DNA of 64,000 nt from contig CAMLFH010000007.1 in NCBI GenBank assembly GCA_946479285.1, forward strand, positions 124,001 through 188,000, given 5' to 3'. Of this stretch, positions 27,491 to 36,853 are shown one piece after another (within the stretch, counting starts at the first letter, position 1; every line of letters begins with the position of its first letter). Made by a program: the position numbers and the translations under genes. The stretch is from an uncultured Flavobacteriales bacterium (GTDB taxonomy: Bacteria > Bacteroidota > Bacteroidia > Flavobacteriales > Crocinitomicaceae). Below the pieces are notes generated by a model that worked only from the letters and a program-made list of their open reading frames with translations, searched no databases and was not told the origin of the DNA.

Positions 27491-27802
27491 GGTTAACTCA
27501 TTCTTAGTTGTTGGGTAATCGACGTGCACTTTTGGGTACGTATACAAATACTTGTGGGGTAACCTTCTTTTACTTCTAACTCATCACTCTTCACTTGCAT
27601 GGTCACTTATTCTTCGTTGTCGGGTGATCGATATGTACTTGTGGGTTCGTATATGAATACTTGTGAGGTAAACTTCTTTTACTTGTACCTCATCTCCCTT
27701 CACTTGCAGGGTCACTTATTCTTAGTTGTCGGGTAATCGATGTGCACTTGTGGGTTAGTATACGAATACTTGTGGGGTAATCTTCTTTTACTTGTGCCTG
27801 TC
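27491..27802. repeat. Three tandem copies of a ~110-bp non-coding repeat
   Basis: Copies begin at about 27491, 27601 and 27710, so the period is 109-110 bp, and each contains the words TCTTAGTTGTCGGGTAATCG (or near), ACTTGTGGGTT, GTATACGAATACTTG and TCTTCTTTTACTTG. The third copy is incomplete at its end, and bases 27465-27490 look like the tail of a fourth. No frame stays open through the copies. Inside each unit the word ACTTGTGGGG/ACTTGTGGGT occurs twice. This is most of the 503-bp gap between the amidohydrolase and sod genes; the rest (27803-27941) is AT-rich promoter region. Confidence 0.85.
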
Positions 27803-27908
27803 TACTTTAATGTCTTATGACAAATCCTCTTTTGACTTTTGAATTCCCTTTAACCTTTCCTAACAAAAGCTTTATTCCATCCGAACGGGCTTTTTCGATT
27901 TTGTTTCC

Positions 27909-27916
27909 TATTTTTG
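27909..27916 (+). promoter_or_regulatory. Candidate -7 box of the sod promoter
   Basis: TATTTTTG fits the Bacteroidota -7 consensus TAnnTTTG and lies 25 bases before the sod ATG. I do not find a convincing TTTG -33 box at the usual spacing, so the call rests on one element. Confidence 0.4.
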
Positions 27917-27941
27917 TTAGACAACATAAAAAACAAATATC

Positions 27942-28544
27942 ATGGCATTTGAATTACCAAAATTAGCATACGCATACGATGCATTAGAGCCGCATATTGA
28001 CGCTCGTACCATGGAGATCCACTACAGCAAACACCATCAGGCATACGCAACGAATTTAAACAATGCGATTGCAGGAACGGATTTAGAAGGAAAATCTATT
28101 GAGCATATTTTACAAAATTGTAAGGACAAACCGGCAGTTCGCAACAATGGTGGCGGTTACTGGAACCACAACTTGTTCTGGGAGATCATGGCACCAAATG
28201 CAGGAGGAACTCCAACAGGTGAATTGGCACAGGCTATCAACGATGCATTCGGAACATTTGAGCATTTCAAAGAAGAGTTTGCAAAAGCAGGAACAACTCG
28301 CTTCGGTTCAGGTTGGGCCTGGTTGTGTGTGGAAGGCGGAAAATTGGTTGTTTGTTCCACAGCAAACCAGGACAATCCATTGATGGGGGAAGGTTGTAAA
28401 GGAACACCGATCCTTGCAATGGACGTTTGGGAGCATGCTTACTATTTGAACTACCAAAACCGTCGTCCGGATTACATCAACGCATTTTTTAATGTTGTGA
28501 ACTGGGATGCGGTTGCAAAGAAATATGCTGCAGCGAAGAAGTAA
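27942..28544 (+). CDS. sodA: Superoxide dismutase (Mn or cambialistic type)
   Basis: The 200-residue cytosolic enzyme converts superoxide to oxygen and peroxide. Metal ligands are H27, H76 (in [11 protein letters not shown]), D161 and H165 (in DVWEHAYY). Gln143 in ANQDNPLM stands where Mn-type enzymes put the second-shell glutamine, while Fe types carry it near residue 70, so Mn or dual metal use is favoured. There is no signal peptide. The gene is monocistronic, ended by a 36-bp palindrome 15 bases after the stop and a second hairpin shared with the convergent gene. Confidence 0.94.
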   Translation: MAFELPKLAYAYDALEPHIDARTMEIHYSKHHQAYATNLNNAIAGTDLEGKSIEHILQNCKDKPAVRNNGGGYWNHNLFWEIMAPNAGGTPTGELAQAINDAFGTFEHFKEEFAKAGTTRFGSGWAWLCVEGGKLVVCSTANQDNPLMGEGCKGTPILAMDVWEHAYYLNYQNRRPDYINAFFNVVNWDAVAKKYAAAKK

Positions 28545-28559
28545 TTTCGTATAAAACAT

Positions 28560-28595
28560 AAAAGTAGGGGCGCGATTAATCGCGCCCCTACTTTT
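28560..28595 (+). terminator. 36-bp palindrome after sod (GCGATTAATCGC family)
   Basis: Eighteen-base arms (left half AAAAGTAGGGGCGCGATT) pair perfectly without loop and are followed by nine more T bases, as in an intrinsic terminator. It shares the inner core with the glmS palindrome, but the outer arm is GTAGGGG rather than CGAAGGG. Confidence 0.85.
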
Positions 28596-28628
28596 TTTTT
28601 TACCATTACCCGCACTGTTTGACAAAAA

Positions 28629-28667
28629 AATAAAAAGCCCCGACGATAAATGTCGGGGCTTTTTATT
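28629..28667. terminator. Bidirectional terminator between sod and the anchor-L gene
   Basis: A 16-bp stem with A-run on the left and T-run on the right (AAAAAGCCCCGAC / GTCGGGGCTTTTT) and a 7-base loop lies 17 bases from the end of the minus-strand gene. It can end both convergent transcripts. Confidence 0.85.
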
Positions 28668-28684
28668 GAACGTAAATAAACTAA

Positions 28685-30325
28685 CTATTGCTTCGTCACA
28701 ACCAATCTTTTTGGTGCCGACTGATCCATGCGGACCAGGTAGACTCCTTGTTTCAAATTGCTGATATCGAAGCTTGTTTTTATACCGTCATTCGACGGAT
28801 AAATTTCTGATACTAATGCCCCGTCGATCGCAATGATCTGAATTACTTTCACCACTCGGTCTGAAGTAATTTCAACAATCTTATTTGCCGGGTTTGGAGC
28901 CATGCTCCATTCAATTTCTTTGTATTCTTCTATTCCTAAATAAGGAGTTCCGTTTGTTTCAATTCCATTTGGAAGAATTGCATAATCTGCATCCATCAAG
29001 ATTCCTCCTGTCGGTACATCAAAGAACAAAGTATCTGTATGCGGAATGTATGGAACGTCTACCAATAAATAGTAAGATCCTGCTTCCACCTGATTGATCG
29101 TATAAGTTCCGTTTGATGCCGTGTAAGCAAAACCTTTGGTTTCATGCGTCTGCGCATTCTTCAAAAGCATCAAAGCTCCTTCAAATGGCACATTCAACGA
29201 TTTCAAATACGAAGTATCTACTACAATTGTTCCTGAAACACTTCCTGTTCCACTCAATACATCTAAAGTATCCGCATTGATGTTTGCATTACTAAGGAAA
29301 CAAGGTAATCCGATTGCATCTGCTCCTGTCCAGGTAGAGCTCGTAGCGAAATAAAGCGGAACTGCTCCCGGGAATAAAACCGGATCAGGCGTAAAGCGCA
29401 CATGATACAATCCTGTCGGTAAGCTGTCTGCACTATACGTTCCGTTCGTTACGTTTACCGTTTCTACCGGAATTGCAACAATGGTATCCTGAACAAAGTT
29501 GAATACTTCTAAAGTTCCTTCAGCCGGCTGACCGTTTACTGTCAAACTTCCTGAAATATCGTTGTTTGCTTCCTGCTCATCCAAAAAGATTGCAGAATCA
29601 TACACTCCGTCGGAAACATCTGAGATCACTAATTTGATGTGATACGTACTTCCTACCTGCGCAAAGAACTTTGCCTGCAATGGAACGGTATATGCGTCGA
29701 ATACAAAGTTCGTTGAATTTGGTCCGGCCGCATTATCCACGTAAAACTGCGAATTGAAGTACTGATTGATTGAATTGATCTCTACCGGAACTGTTGTTCC
29801 CGGAACATTTGCAATATTCACAGGGCCGCCACCATTCTCTGAAACCAGGAATAGAAAACGATCTGTGTATTGCGTGTTCGAGTATTCCGGGTATTCTTCC
29901 GAAGCGAAGATGTAATTGAAACGAATAGTATCCGTAACGATCGGAGTGAAATCAAACTGAACAGAGACTGCATCGAAACTGCCATATCCGGTTGCAACAT
30001 TTCCGTATTGGATAATGTCATTATCTCCGGGCATAGTCATATTCACACTGGCAAAAGCGTTGGAAGGTGCAGTAGACATATTCGGTACACCTGTTGAAAG
30101 TACCAGCCCGCTGTTTATCCCTAAGGAAGAACCATTCTCAAAACGAGCAATTTGATTTTGTGTTCCCTGAAGAGTTACATTCGTTACTCCCTGACATTGA
30201 ACGCCAAAAATATTTGTGATCAATACTTCCAGGTTGGAAACCCCGGAATAAATCAATTGGGAATTGGAAAAATTGGAATAAGTAAGAAGGAGAGAAAGTA
30301 CTAGTAATGTTTTCAAGTGTTTCAT
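28685..30325 (-). CDS. Choice-of-anchor L domain protein with T9SS sorting signal
   Basis: The 546-residue secreted protein starts with a signal peptide (ending NFSNS). An N-terminal region (about 25-255) has VTNVTLQGTQNQIARFENG and IFASEEYPEYSN, typical of the choice-of-anchor L domain. Two beta domains like carboxypeptidase-regulatory repeats follow (about 257-350 and 355-445; GSLTVNGQPAEGTLEVF, GTGSVSGTIVVD). The last about 75 residues (WSMAPNPANKIVEITSD ... GVYLVRMD ... RLVVTKQ) are a type A T9SS sorting domain, which targets the protein through the outer membrane to the cell surface. It is monocistronic and probably an adhesin or matrix protein; the partner is unknown. Confidence 0.9.
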   Translation of the reverse strand: MKHLKTLLVLSLLLTYSNFSNSQLIYSGVSNLEVLITNIFGVQCQGVTNVTLQGTQNQIARFENGSSLGINSGLVLSTGVPNMSTAPSNAFASVNMTMPGDNDIIQYGNVATGYGSFDAVSVQFDFTPIVTDTIRFNYIFASEEYPEYSNTQYTDRFLFLVSENGGGPVNIANVPGTTVPVEINSINQYFNSQFYVDNAAGPNSTNFVFDAYTVPLQAKFFAQVGSTYHIKLVISDVSDGVYDSAIFLDEQEANNDISGSLTVNGQPAEGTLEVFNFVQDTIVAIPVETVNVTNGTYSADSLPTGLYHVRFTPDPVLFPGAVPLYFATSSTWTGADAIGLPCFLSNANINADTLDVLSGTGSVSGTIVVDTSYLKSLNVPFEGALMLLKNAQTHETKGFAYTASNGTYTINQVEAGSYYLLVDVPYIPHTDTLFFDVPTGGILMDADYAILPNGIETNGTPYLGIEEYKEIEWSMAPNPANKIVEITSDRVVKVIQIIAIDGALVSEIYPSNDGIKTSFDISNLKQGVYLVRMDQSAPKRLVVTKQ

Positions 30326-30407
30326 AGTATGGGTTTTCTTTCGACATGACTTAGACGCCCTGCTTCGAAAGAAGGTTGCACACTATTTTTTCAATTGACT
30401 CAAAAAA

Positions 30408-30653
30408 CTAGTTCACCGCTTCTACAGCAACGATTTCAGGAGCAACTTTTTTTACTGCTTCCTCCAATCCTGCTTTAATTGTCATCATGCTCATGGAACA
30501 ATCGCTGCAGGCTCCAAGTAATCTTACCTGAACTATTCCACCATCAGTGATATCAACTAATTCCATATCACCTCCGTCTGCAATCAGATGAGGTCTTAAC
30601 TCATCCAGCGAAAGGTTGATCTTATCAGCTAATTCGGATTTATTTAACACCAT
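30408..30653 (-). CDS. NifU C-terminal-domain Fe-S scaffold protein
   Basis: An 81-residue protein equal to the NifU C-terminal (Nfu) domain alone. The cluster-binding motif C49-S-D-C52 lies in LLGACSDCSMS, after the family word HLIADGGDMELV. It builds or carries [4Fe-4S] clusters in the cytosol, probably as a dimer. Its start overlaps the end of the Mrp gene by 14 bases, so the two are co-translated and may act together in cluster delivery. Confidence 0.93.
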   Translation of the reverse strand: MVLNKSELADKINLSLDELRPHLIADGGDMELVDITDGGIVQVRLLGACSDCSMSMMTIKAGLEEAVKKVAPEIVAVEAVN

Positions 30654-31734
30654 CTTTTTGTGTTTTTATTGCTTTACGCGCTTTGAGGATGTTTACCTCG
30701 TCTACAAAGATACGCACTAATTCTTCAAATGCCAGTGCAGTCGGCGTATTTTCCTGAAATACAGCCGGTCGGCCGGCATCACCGGATTCACGCACCCCCT
30801 GAACCAATGGAATGTGTCCTAAAAAGGTTTCATTCATTCCTGCAGCCAGGTTCTTCACTCCGTCCCTTCCGAAAATGTAGTATTTATTCTCAGGTAATTC
30901 AGCCGGTGTGAACCAGGACATGTTCTCTACCAAACCAACAATCGGAACATTGATCGTATCCAGTTTAAACATGTTTACGCCTTTACGGGCATCCGCTAAA
31001 GCAACTTCCTGTGGTGTACTCACAATCACGACTCCATCCAACGGAACAGTCTGCACCAGTGAAAGGTGAATATCTCCTGTTCCCGGGGGAAGATCAATCA
31101 ATAAATAATCCAATTCGCCCCAATAAGCATCTGTAAACAATTGTGTCATTGCTTTTGCAGCCATTGGTCCTCTCCAGACAATCGCTTCGTCATTTTGAGA
31201 AAAGAATCCCATTGACAGGATCTTGATCCCGTAACTCATTACCGGATTGATCATCGGTTTTCCTTCCACATCCAGCATCGTAGGTCTCTCTCCTACCACA
31301 TCGAACATGGTTGGGATACTTGGTCCGTAAATATCTGCGTCTACAATCCCCACTCGGAATCCAGCTTTTGCCAATCCTCCTGCCAGGTTTGCAGTAACGG
31401 TAGATTTACCAACTCCACCTTTCCCGGAAGCAATTGCAATAATGTTTTTCACTTCAGGAAGGATCTTGCGGTGGGTTTCACGCGCTTCGGAAGGCAGGCC
31501 TTTTACCATGCAGGTAATTTCGGTATCTTCTCCAAAAACACGTTTTAAGTTGAACTCCACAGCTTCCTGCATGCGTTTTCTTGCATGCAATGCCGGATTA
31601 GAAACAAAGATTGTCAGTGTAATTTTTGAACCTTCAATTTGTAAGTCTTCTACAAAATTGAGTGTTACGATATCTTTTTTAAGATCGGGCTCTAAAATAG
31701 TCCCCAATACTTCCAAAATTGCTTCCCTGGTCAT
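30640..31734 (-). CDS. Mrp/NBP35-family P-loop ATPase (Fe-S cluster carrier)
   Basis: The 364-residue protein has an N-terminal DUF59/MIP18-like domain (about 1-80) and a ParA-like ATPase (about 95-350) with deviant Walker A GKGGVGKST at 104-112 and switch segments DADIYGPS and DLPPGTGD. Known Mrp proteins carry [4Fe-4S] clusters to target enzymes. The CxxC that bridges the cluster in E. coli ApbC is not seen; at that place is MSWFTPAELPENKYYIFG. The NifU-like gene overlaps its end, so cluster binding may rely on that partner (inference). The terminator of the giant gene lies just upstream at 31797. Confidence 0.92.
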   Translation of the reverse strand: MTREAILEVLGTILEPDLKKDIVTLNFVEDLQIEGSKITLTIFVSNPALHARKRMQEAVEFNLKRVFGEDTEITCMVKGLPSEARETHRKILPEVKNIIAIASGKGGVGKSTVTANLAGGLAKAGFRVGIVDADIYGPSIPTMFDVVGERPTMLDVEGKPMINPVMSYGIKILSMGFFSQNDEAIVWRGPMAAKAMTQLFTDAYWGELDYLLIDLPPGTGDIHLSLVQTVPLDGVVIVSTPQEVALADARKGVNMFKLDTINVPIVGLVENMSWFTPAELPENKYYIFGRDGVKNLAAGMNETFLGHIPLVQGVRESGDAGRPAVFQENTPTALAFEELVRIFVDEVNILKARKAIKTQKDGVK

Positions 31735-31796
31735 GGTAATTTATTTACACTGCAAAAATAGCTATTCGTTTGCGGAACTTCTCTTAAAAGCATAAA

Positions 31797-31830
31797 AAAA
31801 GTCCCCTGAAGAATTTATCAGAGGACTTTT
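31797..31830 (-). terminator. Terminator of the 1615-residue repeat-protein gene
   Basis: The stem AAAAGTCCCCTGA / TCAGAGGACTTTT (one mismatch, 8-base loop) is followed on the minus strand by a run of T (A-run on the plus strand at 31794-31800). It lies 19 bases past the stop of the giant gene. Confidence 0.8.
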
Positions 31831-31848
31831 AATTTTATGATGCAAACC

Positions 31849-34800
31849 TTACGGCCTTCCTGTTGGTCTGGTAGGGGTTGTTGTTGGAGTTGTTGCAGGG
31901 CGGGTAGCTGGAGTTCCTGTTGTACCTCTTACAGGCGTTCCGGCCTTTCCACCGTTCCCATTGCCAGTATTTCCTTTCCCGTTTTCATCATCTACTGTTC
32001 CGTTTGTTCCGCCATTGGGGCCTCCGGACCCATTTCCGGGATTGGATTCATCCGTGCCATCTGTATTGTTTCCATGTCCGTTATTTCCATTTCCGTTCCC
32101 ACTTGGGAGTGCTGCATTGATAACACATGATTTTGTGTCCGATCCGCTAGCGTTTGTTGCTGTTATGACTAATGGAATTGAAACCGTGGACAAGGTGATG
32201 TTTACCTGGAAAGAGAAGGTCAATACATTACTTTCAATACTGGAAGTAAATGCTACATTCTCCCCGTTGTACAAAATACTTACCTGGCTTGCACTGGATA
32301 CATGCTGAACCGTTCCTGTAATTGTAACCGTTCCAACCTGGAATGTTGCCGGGCATCGGCTTGGGTTTGTTAACGTGATTACCGGTGCAGGAATTACCTC
32401 CGGAGCATTGTAAATAACGGTTTTTGTATCGCTTGCTGTTCCTCCCGGAGTAACTGCAGTTGCAACAATGATGTTGGCTCCAAGTGCATAAGCAGCATTG
32501 AATTGAATGGCGCCGGCGTTATATGCAAAGTTCGTCGCAACTCCGTTCACAGTAATTGAAACCTGTGATGCAGAAGTAACACCGGTAGTCGCTATCAAAA
32601 CTGTTTGTGCGGATTGATCTGTTTCCAAAGGCGACATGAACGGACTTGTAATCTGGATAGTCGGTGCAGGAATTTTAACGACCTCATTTCTCGTAACTGT
32701 AATTCTTTTGCTGTTCTCCCCGCATTTGTTGTTGGCAAGAATTACAAAACCATTCGCTCCGAGTACCAGGTTTCTATCAAAAGTGAGTACTCCCGTTTGC
32801 TGATTGTAAACAAAACCGATTGCTTGTCCGTTTTGTGAAACGGTAATCTGTCCTTGATTTTCTACGTTTGAAACTGTCGCGGATAAATTAAATCCATCTG
32901 AAGTAACAACCGAACCATTTGGAGTGGAACTACTTGTAATAGTCACTACCGGAGGTCTGCAAACTGTTCGGGTAACTTTCCAGGTTAATTGTTTTGAACC
33001 GCATTGGTTTCTTACAAACGCCACAATGGTATGAACTCCTTCCGATAATGGAACAGTAGCAGTAATGGTCTGCGAACCTTCGTCATAATTAAATGGAACA
33101 GCATTTCCGTCAATTTTCACCTGGATTTGAACCGCCTGGGAAATATTCGTAGTAGTTGCCGCAATGGAAACCGATTCACTTTCTGTGATCATTTCTTCCT
33201 GTGCAGGTTTCAAACGGTTAATTTCCGGAGCAACACAAGGAATCTCTTTCGTTTTCATAATAACAACTGTTGTACTAGCTGCTACACCACATGTATTGCT
33301 TGATTTAATCTCAATAGAGTTAGCCCCCTCGATCAATGTCAGGGTCTTTTCAAACATCAAAGTATTGGTGTTAAATGTTCCCACAGACTGGAGGTTTCCA
33401 TTCAGATAAACTTCTACCTGGTTTACAGAAGTAATGTTTGATACTGTTGCTTTCACTACAAATTGCGCATTTTCCACAGTAGCATTCTGCGTTGTAGGAT
33501 TATTGAAAGTAATTGCCGGTCTGTTACAAGGAACTTCTACTTTTTTGTAGATGATTGAAGTAGAAGCAGTGTGACTTCCGCCTGCATTTGTTCCTGTAAT
33601 CTCAAAAATATTGTTTCCTGCGTTCAACGTATGATTGAATGTTACTTCTAAAGTCGCCGGATTAAATGTCCAGAAGCCCGGATTCACAATCACACCATCT
33701 TCCTTAACCACAATCTGAGATTGATTGGCCACATTCGCTACATGAGCTTTTACAACGAAGGGTGCAGCAGCAACTGTTTGACCTGGCATTACAGGATTGA
33801 TGAAGCTTACAAACGGCGGTTGAATGATCTCTTCGCGTTTGAAGATAATCTGAGTTGCGTCTGATGCCGTTCCTGCAGTATTTGTTGCAGTGATAGTTAT
33901 ATTGTTAGAACCGGCAATCAGAGCAAGATTCATCGTCAACACTTTTGTAGAAGTTGAATAGATAAATCCGGAATAAGGAGCTCCGTTTACAGAAACCTGG
34001 ATCTGTTGCTGATTATCAACATTCAGAACTGTTGCCGCCACATTGCTGTTTGGAACATTTACCGTGTGCGGATTTGCAGCCGGGAAAGTAATTGTTACAA
34101 CCGGAGGCAATGTAGGATTTGGAGCTCTATAATTGATTATCGTCGTTTCTACATCTGATCCTGCAGCGTTTGTTGCAGTAATCTCGATCACGTTTGCTCC
34201 ATTCACCAAACCTGTTGTGAATTCCATCAATTCGCTGGATGCAACATAAGTAAAGTTTGTTGTAAGCTGGCCGTTAATTTTTAAAACGATCTGATTAGCA
34301 GCAGTCACAAAACGAACACGTGCTTTCACCAGGTATGCAGGGTTCAATGAAGCAGCCGGATTGTAACTCGGATCAATGTATGAAACAATCGGAGGCTGAA
34401 CCGCAACCGGTTTTCTGTAAATGATTGTTTGTGTTTCACTTGCAGTTCCAGCAGTGTTTGTTCCGGTTACTGTAATAATGTTCGCACCTTCTATCAAAGT
34501 CACAGTAAAGGCTGCATTACTATTCGTAAACGTAAAGTTTGTAACATTTGTTCCGTTCACATTCACGTTCACACCACTTTGATTTGTAACATGAAGTACA
34601 GACGCTGCTACATTATGCGTTCCTGAAGATGTTGTATAAGGATCTACGTTTGGATTTGTAAACTGAACAACTGGCGGCTGAATTGTTTCAACTCGCTTAT
34701 AAATGATCGTTGTTTGTTTGGAGTCCGTTCCATCTGCATTCGTACCTGTAACAGTCACCACGTTTGCTCCGGGAACCAGGTTCAATGTTTCTGTCACTCC

Positions 34801-36696
34801 ATTTGAAGCTGCATTGTAAACAAAGTTCGGAAGATTTGTACCATTCAAAGTTACTTTCACTTGGGTTTTCTGTGTAACGTTCAATACCGTTGCATTCAGG
34901 TTGAATGCAGCACTTGAAGTCTCGTAAGGATTCGTTCCTGGGTTTGTAATCGTAACGATCGGCGGTTTCGGAGCAATACGGTTGTAAATGATAATCGTTG
35001 TTGCAGAAGCAGAACCTGCCGCATTTGTTCCGATTACTTCAAATACGTTTTGTCCCGGATTCAAAATCACATTACTTGTGAATTTGTCCGTTTGCGCATT
35101 GTAAGCGAAGTTATTGTTGATCGTTCCGTTTTGCTTAAAGCTTACATGTTGTGCATCCGGCACATTCAATACATCAGCAGTCAAAGCAAAAGTGTTTTGA
35201 TTCACTTCGTACGGATTGATGTTCGGATTTACAAAGTAAACAACCGGTGGTTGAATAGTTTGTTGCGGCTGATAGATAATTGTAGCCGTTTCCGTATCTG
35301 ATCCGTACTGATTTGTTCCGGTTGTTGTAACCACATTTGAACCGGTAACCAAATTCAATGTTGCGGCAATTCCTCTGGTAGAAGTATTGTAAGTGAATAC
35401 CACGGAAATTCCGTTCAGAGTCATCGTAATCTTCTCTTTCCCGGTAACATTAAGTACTGTTCCTGTTAAATTGAAAACCGGATTTTGAACCGTTGTTGGG
35501 TTCGAAGCCGGATTCGAATAAGTTACAACCGGCGGAGTTGGTGTTTCTCTTATGTAGTTAATAACCGTCTGGTCCATATCCGAACCGAAATCATTCGTTC
35601 CTGTCAGTTCAAAGGTGTTTTGTCCCGGAACCAATGTTACGATACTCTGGAATTCCAAAGTAGAAGGATTAAATGTGAAGTTGGTAATGTAATTCCCATT
35701 TTGTCTGAAGACTACATTCGAACTGGAAGATACATGCTGAATTCTTCCTTTAATAACGTAATTGCTGGAGTTAACTGTTGTTCCGCTCACAGATGGATTA
35801 GTGAAGTCAACAACCGGAGGAGTCTTTTCCGCCTGAGTCCAGGCAGGATTTGTAACAACCGGCTGACGAACAGTATCCATCGGATACTCGTGCACGTAAT
35901 GATTTCTGATATGGAATTTCAGGTAGAAACTGGTATAGTGGTACCAATCGTTTGCATACTTTCCTTTTGCCTGGATATGACCATCAAAATTGTCTGCCAT
36001 TGTGAAAGTTGTCTTATGCTCAATTCCTATTGAAACACCTTTTGCAACCTGGTAACCGATTCCAATACCAACACTTGGCATAAATCGGCCCATACTTGCA
36101 GGTGAATTCAGATCTGTATCAAATTTCTTATTTGTCAGTGCCTGAATTTCGCTTTGAGTATAAGAACCGGCTGCCAATTTTGTAGAATCGTACAGGTAAG
36201 TAAATCCGTCAGATCCGTAGAGATCTCCTTTTGTTCTGTACCAGGTATAGCCGATTCCCCCAAAAATATAAGGATCCCATCCTGTGCGCTCTCTCAATCT
36301 ATTGAGGTGGATAGCCAATTCCAGGCTCAACTCATGCAATCTTGTTCCGAAGTTCAAAACTACCGGTTGTCCGGCAGCGTTGTAATCGTTGTAAACCGGA
36401 TTAGAAGCGACGCCTGTAGAATCGAAGCCTTTGTTGTAACCTTTCCAAAGTCCGGTCAAATAGCGTAAGCGTAAATCAAAGCTGATTGGTTTTCCGTAGT
36501 TGTAATTGAACTGGTGGCCCAACATCAAACCGTATCCCAGATCCAATTTATGAGGCACATCTGTTTTCGTCCAGGCAGCACCGATATTCAACCCCCAGAA
36601 CCAACGACTGTCATTGTCGTAATTCACTTTTTCATTCTGGGAAAATAAGGTGGTTGTTAATAGCAGACTTACAATTAGCGTGTAAAAATTTTTCAT
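31849..36696 (-). CDS. Giant surface protein: outer-membrane barrel plus 13 Ig-like repeats
   Basis: The 1615-residue protein has a signal peptide (1-20), then about 270 residues of barrel-like strands (LNIGAAWTK, PYIFGGIGYTWY, PSVGIGIGYQVAKG). Thirteen repeats of 92-98 residues follow from 293 to 1532; most open with PPxVxxxNP and hold NGxxxxNFxY, LxxGANxxxxTGTNxxG and xxIIYxR. The last 83 residues are Gly/Asn-rich, then Thr/Pro-rich, with no T9SS sorting domain. It probably sits in the outer membrane with a long stalk outside or in the periplasm. Repeats 9-11 and 13 contain paired cysteines. It is monocistronic and divergent from the gliding-type gene. No function can be assigned. Confidence 0.85.
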   Translation of the reverse strand: MKNFYTLIVSLLLTTTLFSQNEKVNYDNDSRWFWGLNIGAAWTKTDVPHKLDLGYGLMLGHQFNYNYGKPISFDLRLRYLTGLWKGYNKGFDSTGVASNPVYNDYNAAGQPVVLNFGTRLHELSLELAIHLNRLRERTGWDPYIFGGIGYTWYRTKGDLYGSDGFTYLYDSTKLAAGSYTQSEIQALTNKKFDTDLNSPASMGRFMPSVGIGIGYQVAKGVSIGIEHKTTFTMADNFDGHIQAKGKYANDWYHYTSFYLKFHIRNHYVHEYPMDTVRQPVVTNPAWTQAEKTPPVVDFTNPSVSGTTVNSSNYVIKGRIQHVSSSSNVVFRQNGNYITNFTFNPSTLEFQSIVTLVPGQNTFELTGTNDFGSDMDQTVINYIRETPTPPVVTYSNPASNPTTVQNPVFNLTGTVLNVTGKEKITMTLNGISVVFTYNTSTRGIAATLNLVTGSNVVTTTGTNQYGSDTETATIIYQPQQTIQPPVVYFVNPNINPYEVNQNTFALTADVLNVPDAQHVSFKQNGTINNNFAYNAQTDKFTSNVILNPGQNVFEVIGTNAAGSASATTIIIYNRIAPKPPIVTITNPGTNPYETSSAAFNLNATVLNVTQKTQVKVTLNGTNLPNFVYNAASNGVTETLNLVPGANVVTVTGTNADGTDSKQTTIIYKRVETIQPPVVQFTNPNVDPYTTSSGTHNVAASVLHVTNQSGVNVNVNGTNVTNFTFTNSNAAFTVTLIEGANIITVTGTNTAGTASETQTIIYRKPVAVQPPIVSYIDPSYNPAASLNPAYLVKARVRFVTAANQIVLKINGQLTTNFTYVASSELMEFTTGLVNGANVIEITATNAAGSDVETTIINYRAPNPTLPPVVTITFPAANPHTVNVPNSNVAATVLNVDNQQQIQVSVNGAPYSGFIYSTSTKVLTMNLALIAGSNNITITATNTAGTASDATQIIFKREEIIQPPFVSFINPVMPGQTVAAAPFVVKAHVANVANQSQIVVKEDGVIVNPGFWTFNPATLEVTFNHTLNAGNNIFEITGTNAGGSHTASTSIIYKKVEVPCNRPAITFNNPTTQNATVENAQFVVKATVSNITSVNQVEVYLNGNLQSVGTFNTNTLMFEKTLTLIEGANSIEIKSSNTCGVAASTTVVIMKTKEIPCVAPEINRLKPAQEEMITESESVSIAATTTNISQAVQIQVKIDGNAVPFNYDEGSQTITATVPLSEGVHTIVAFVRNQCGSKQLTWKVTRTVCRPPVVTITSSSTPNGSVVTSDGFNLSATVSNVENQGQITVSQNGQAIGFVYNQQTGVLTFDRNLVLGANGFVILANNKCGENSKRITVTRNEVVKIPAPTIQITSPFMSPLETDQSAQTVLIATTGVTSASQVSITVNGVATNFAYNAGAIQFNAAYALGANIIVATAVTPGGTASDTKTVIYNAPEVIPAPVITLTNPSRCPATFQVGTVTITGTVQHVSSASQVSILYNGENVAFTSSIESNVLTFSFQVNITLSTVSIPLVITATNASGSDTKSCVINAALPSGNGNGNNGHGNNTDGTDESNPGNGSGGPNGGTNGTVDDENGKGNTGNGNGGKAGTPVRGTTGTPATRPATTPTTTPTRPTGRP

Positions 36697-36853
36697 AGTC
36701 TCAAGTTTAATCTATTTCGTCGCTAACCATTCCTGTGCCAAAAAAGCACAAAATGACTTTCATTTAACAAAATTGACGGCGCGAAACTACGAAAAATCGA
36801 TCAATGTATCTCTGAATGTATTAGTTTTACAATCATATACGCATCTTTCGCAC

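Noticed and set aside
27491..27802. CRISPR array in the repeated region before sod
   Set aside because: Units are about 110 bp, directly joined and similar along their whole length; there are no short repeats with unique spacers and no cas genes nearby.
31837..32308. Plus-strand frames opposite the Gly/Thr-rich end of the giant protein
   Set aside because: They arise from low-complexity sequence; the residues are Ser/Cys/Arg- or Phe/Pro-rich with no domain.
35485..36033. Long open frame (182 codons) on the plus strand opposite the giant gene
   Set aside because: It is antisense to a clearly coding repeat protein, its translation has no family likeness and odd composition, and it follows the codon pattern of the opposite strand.
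36773..36853. TTG start for the gliding-type protein
   Set aside because: Adds 27 residues before a clean signal peptide at the ATG at 36854 and reaches into the divergent promoter region.
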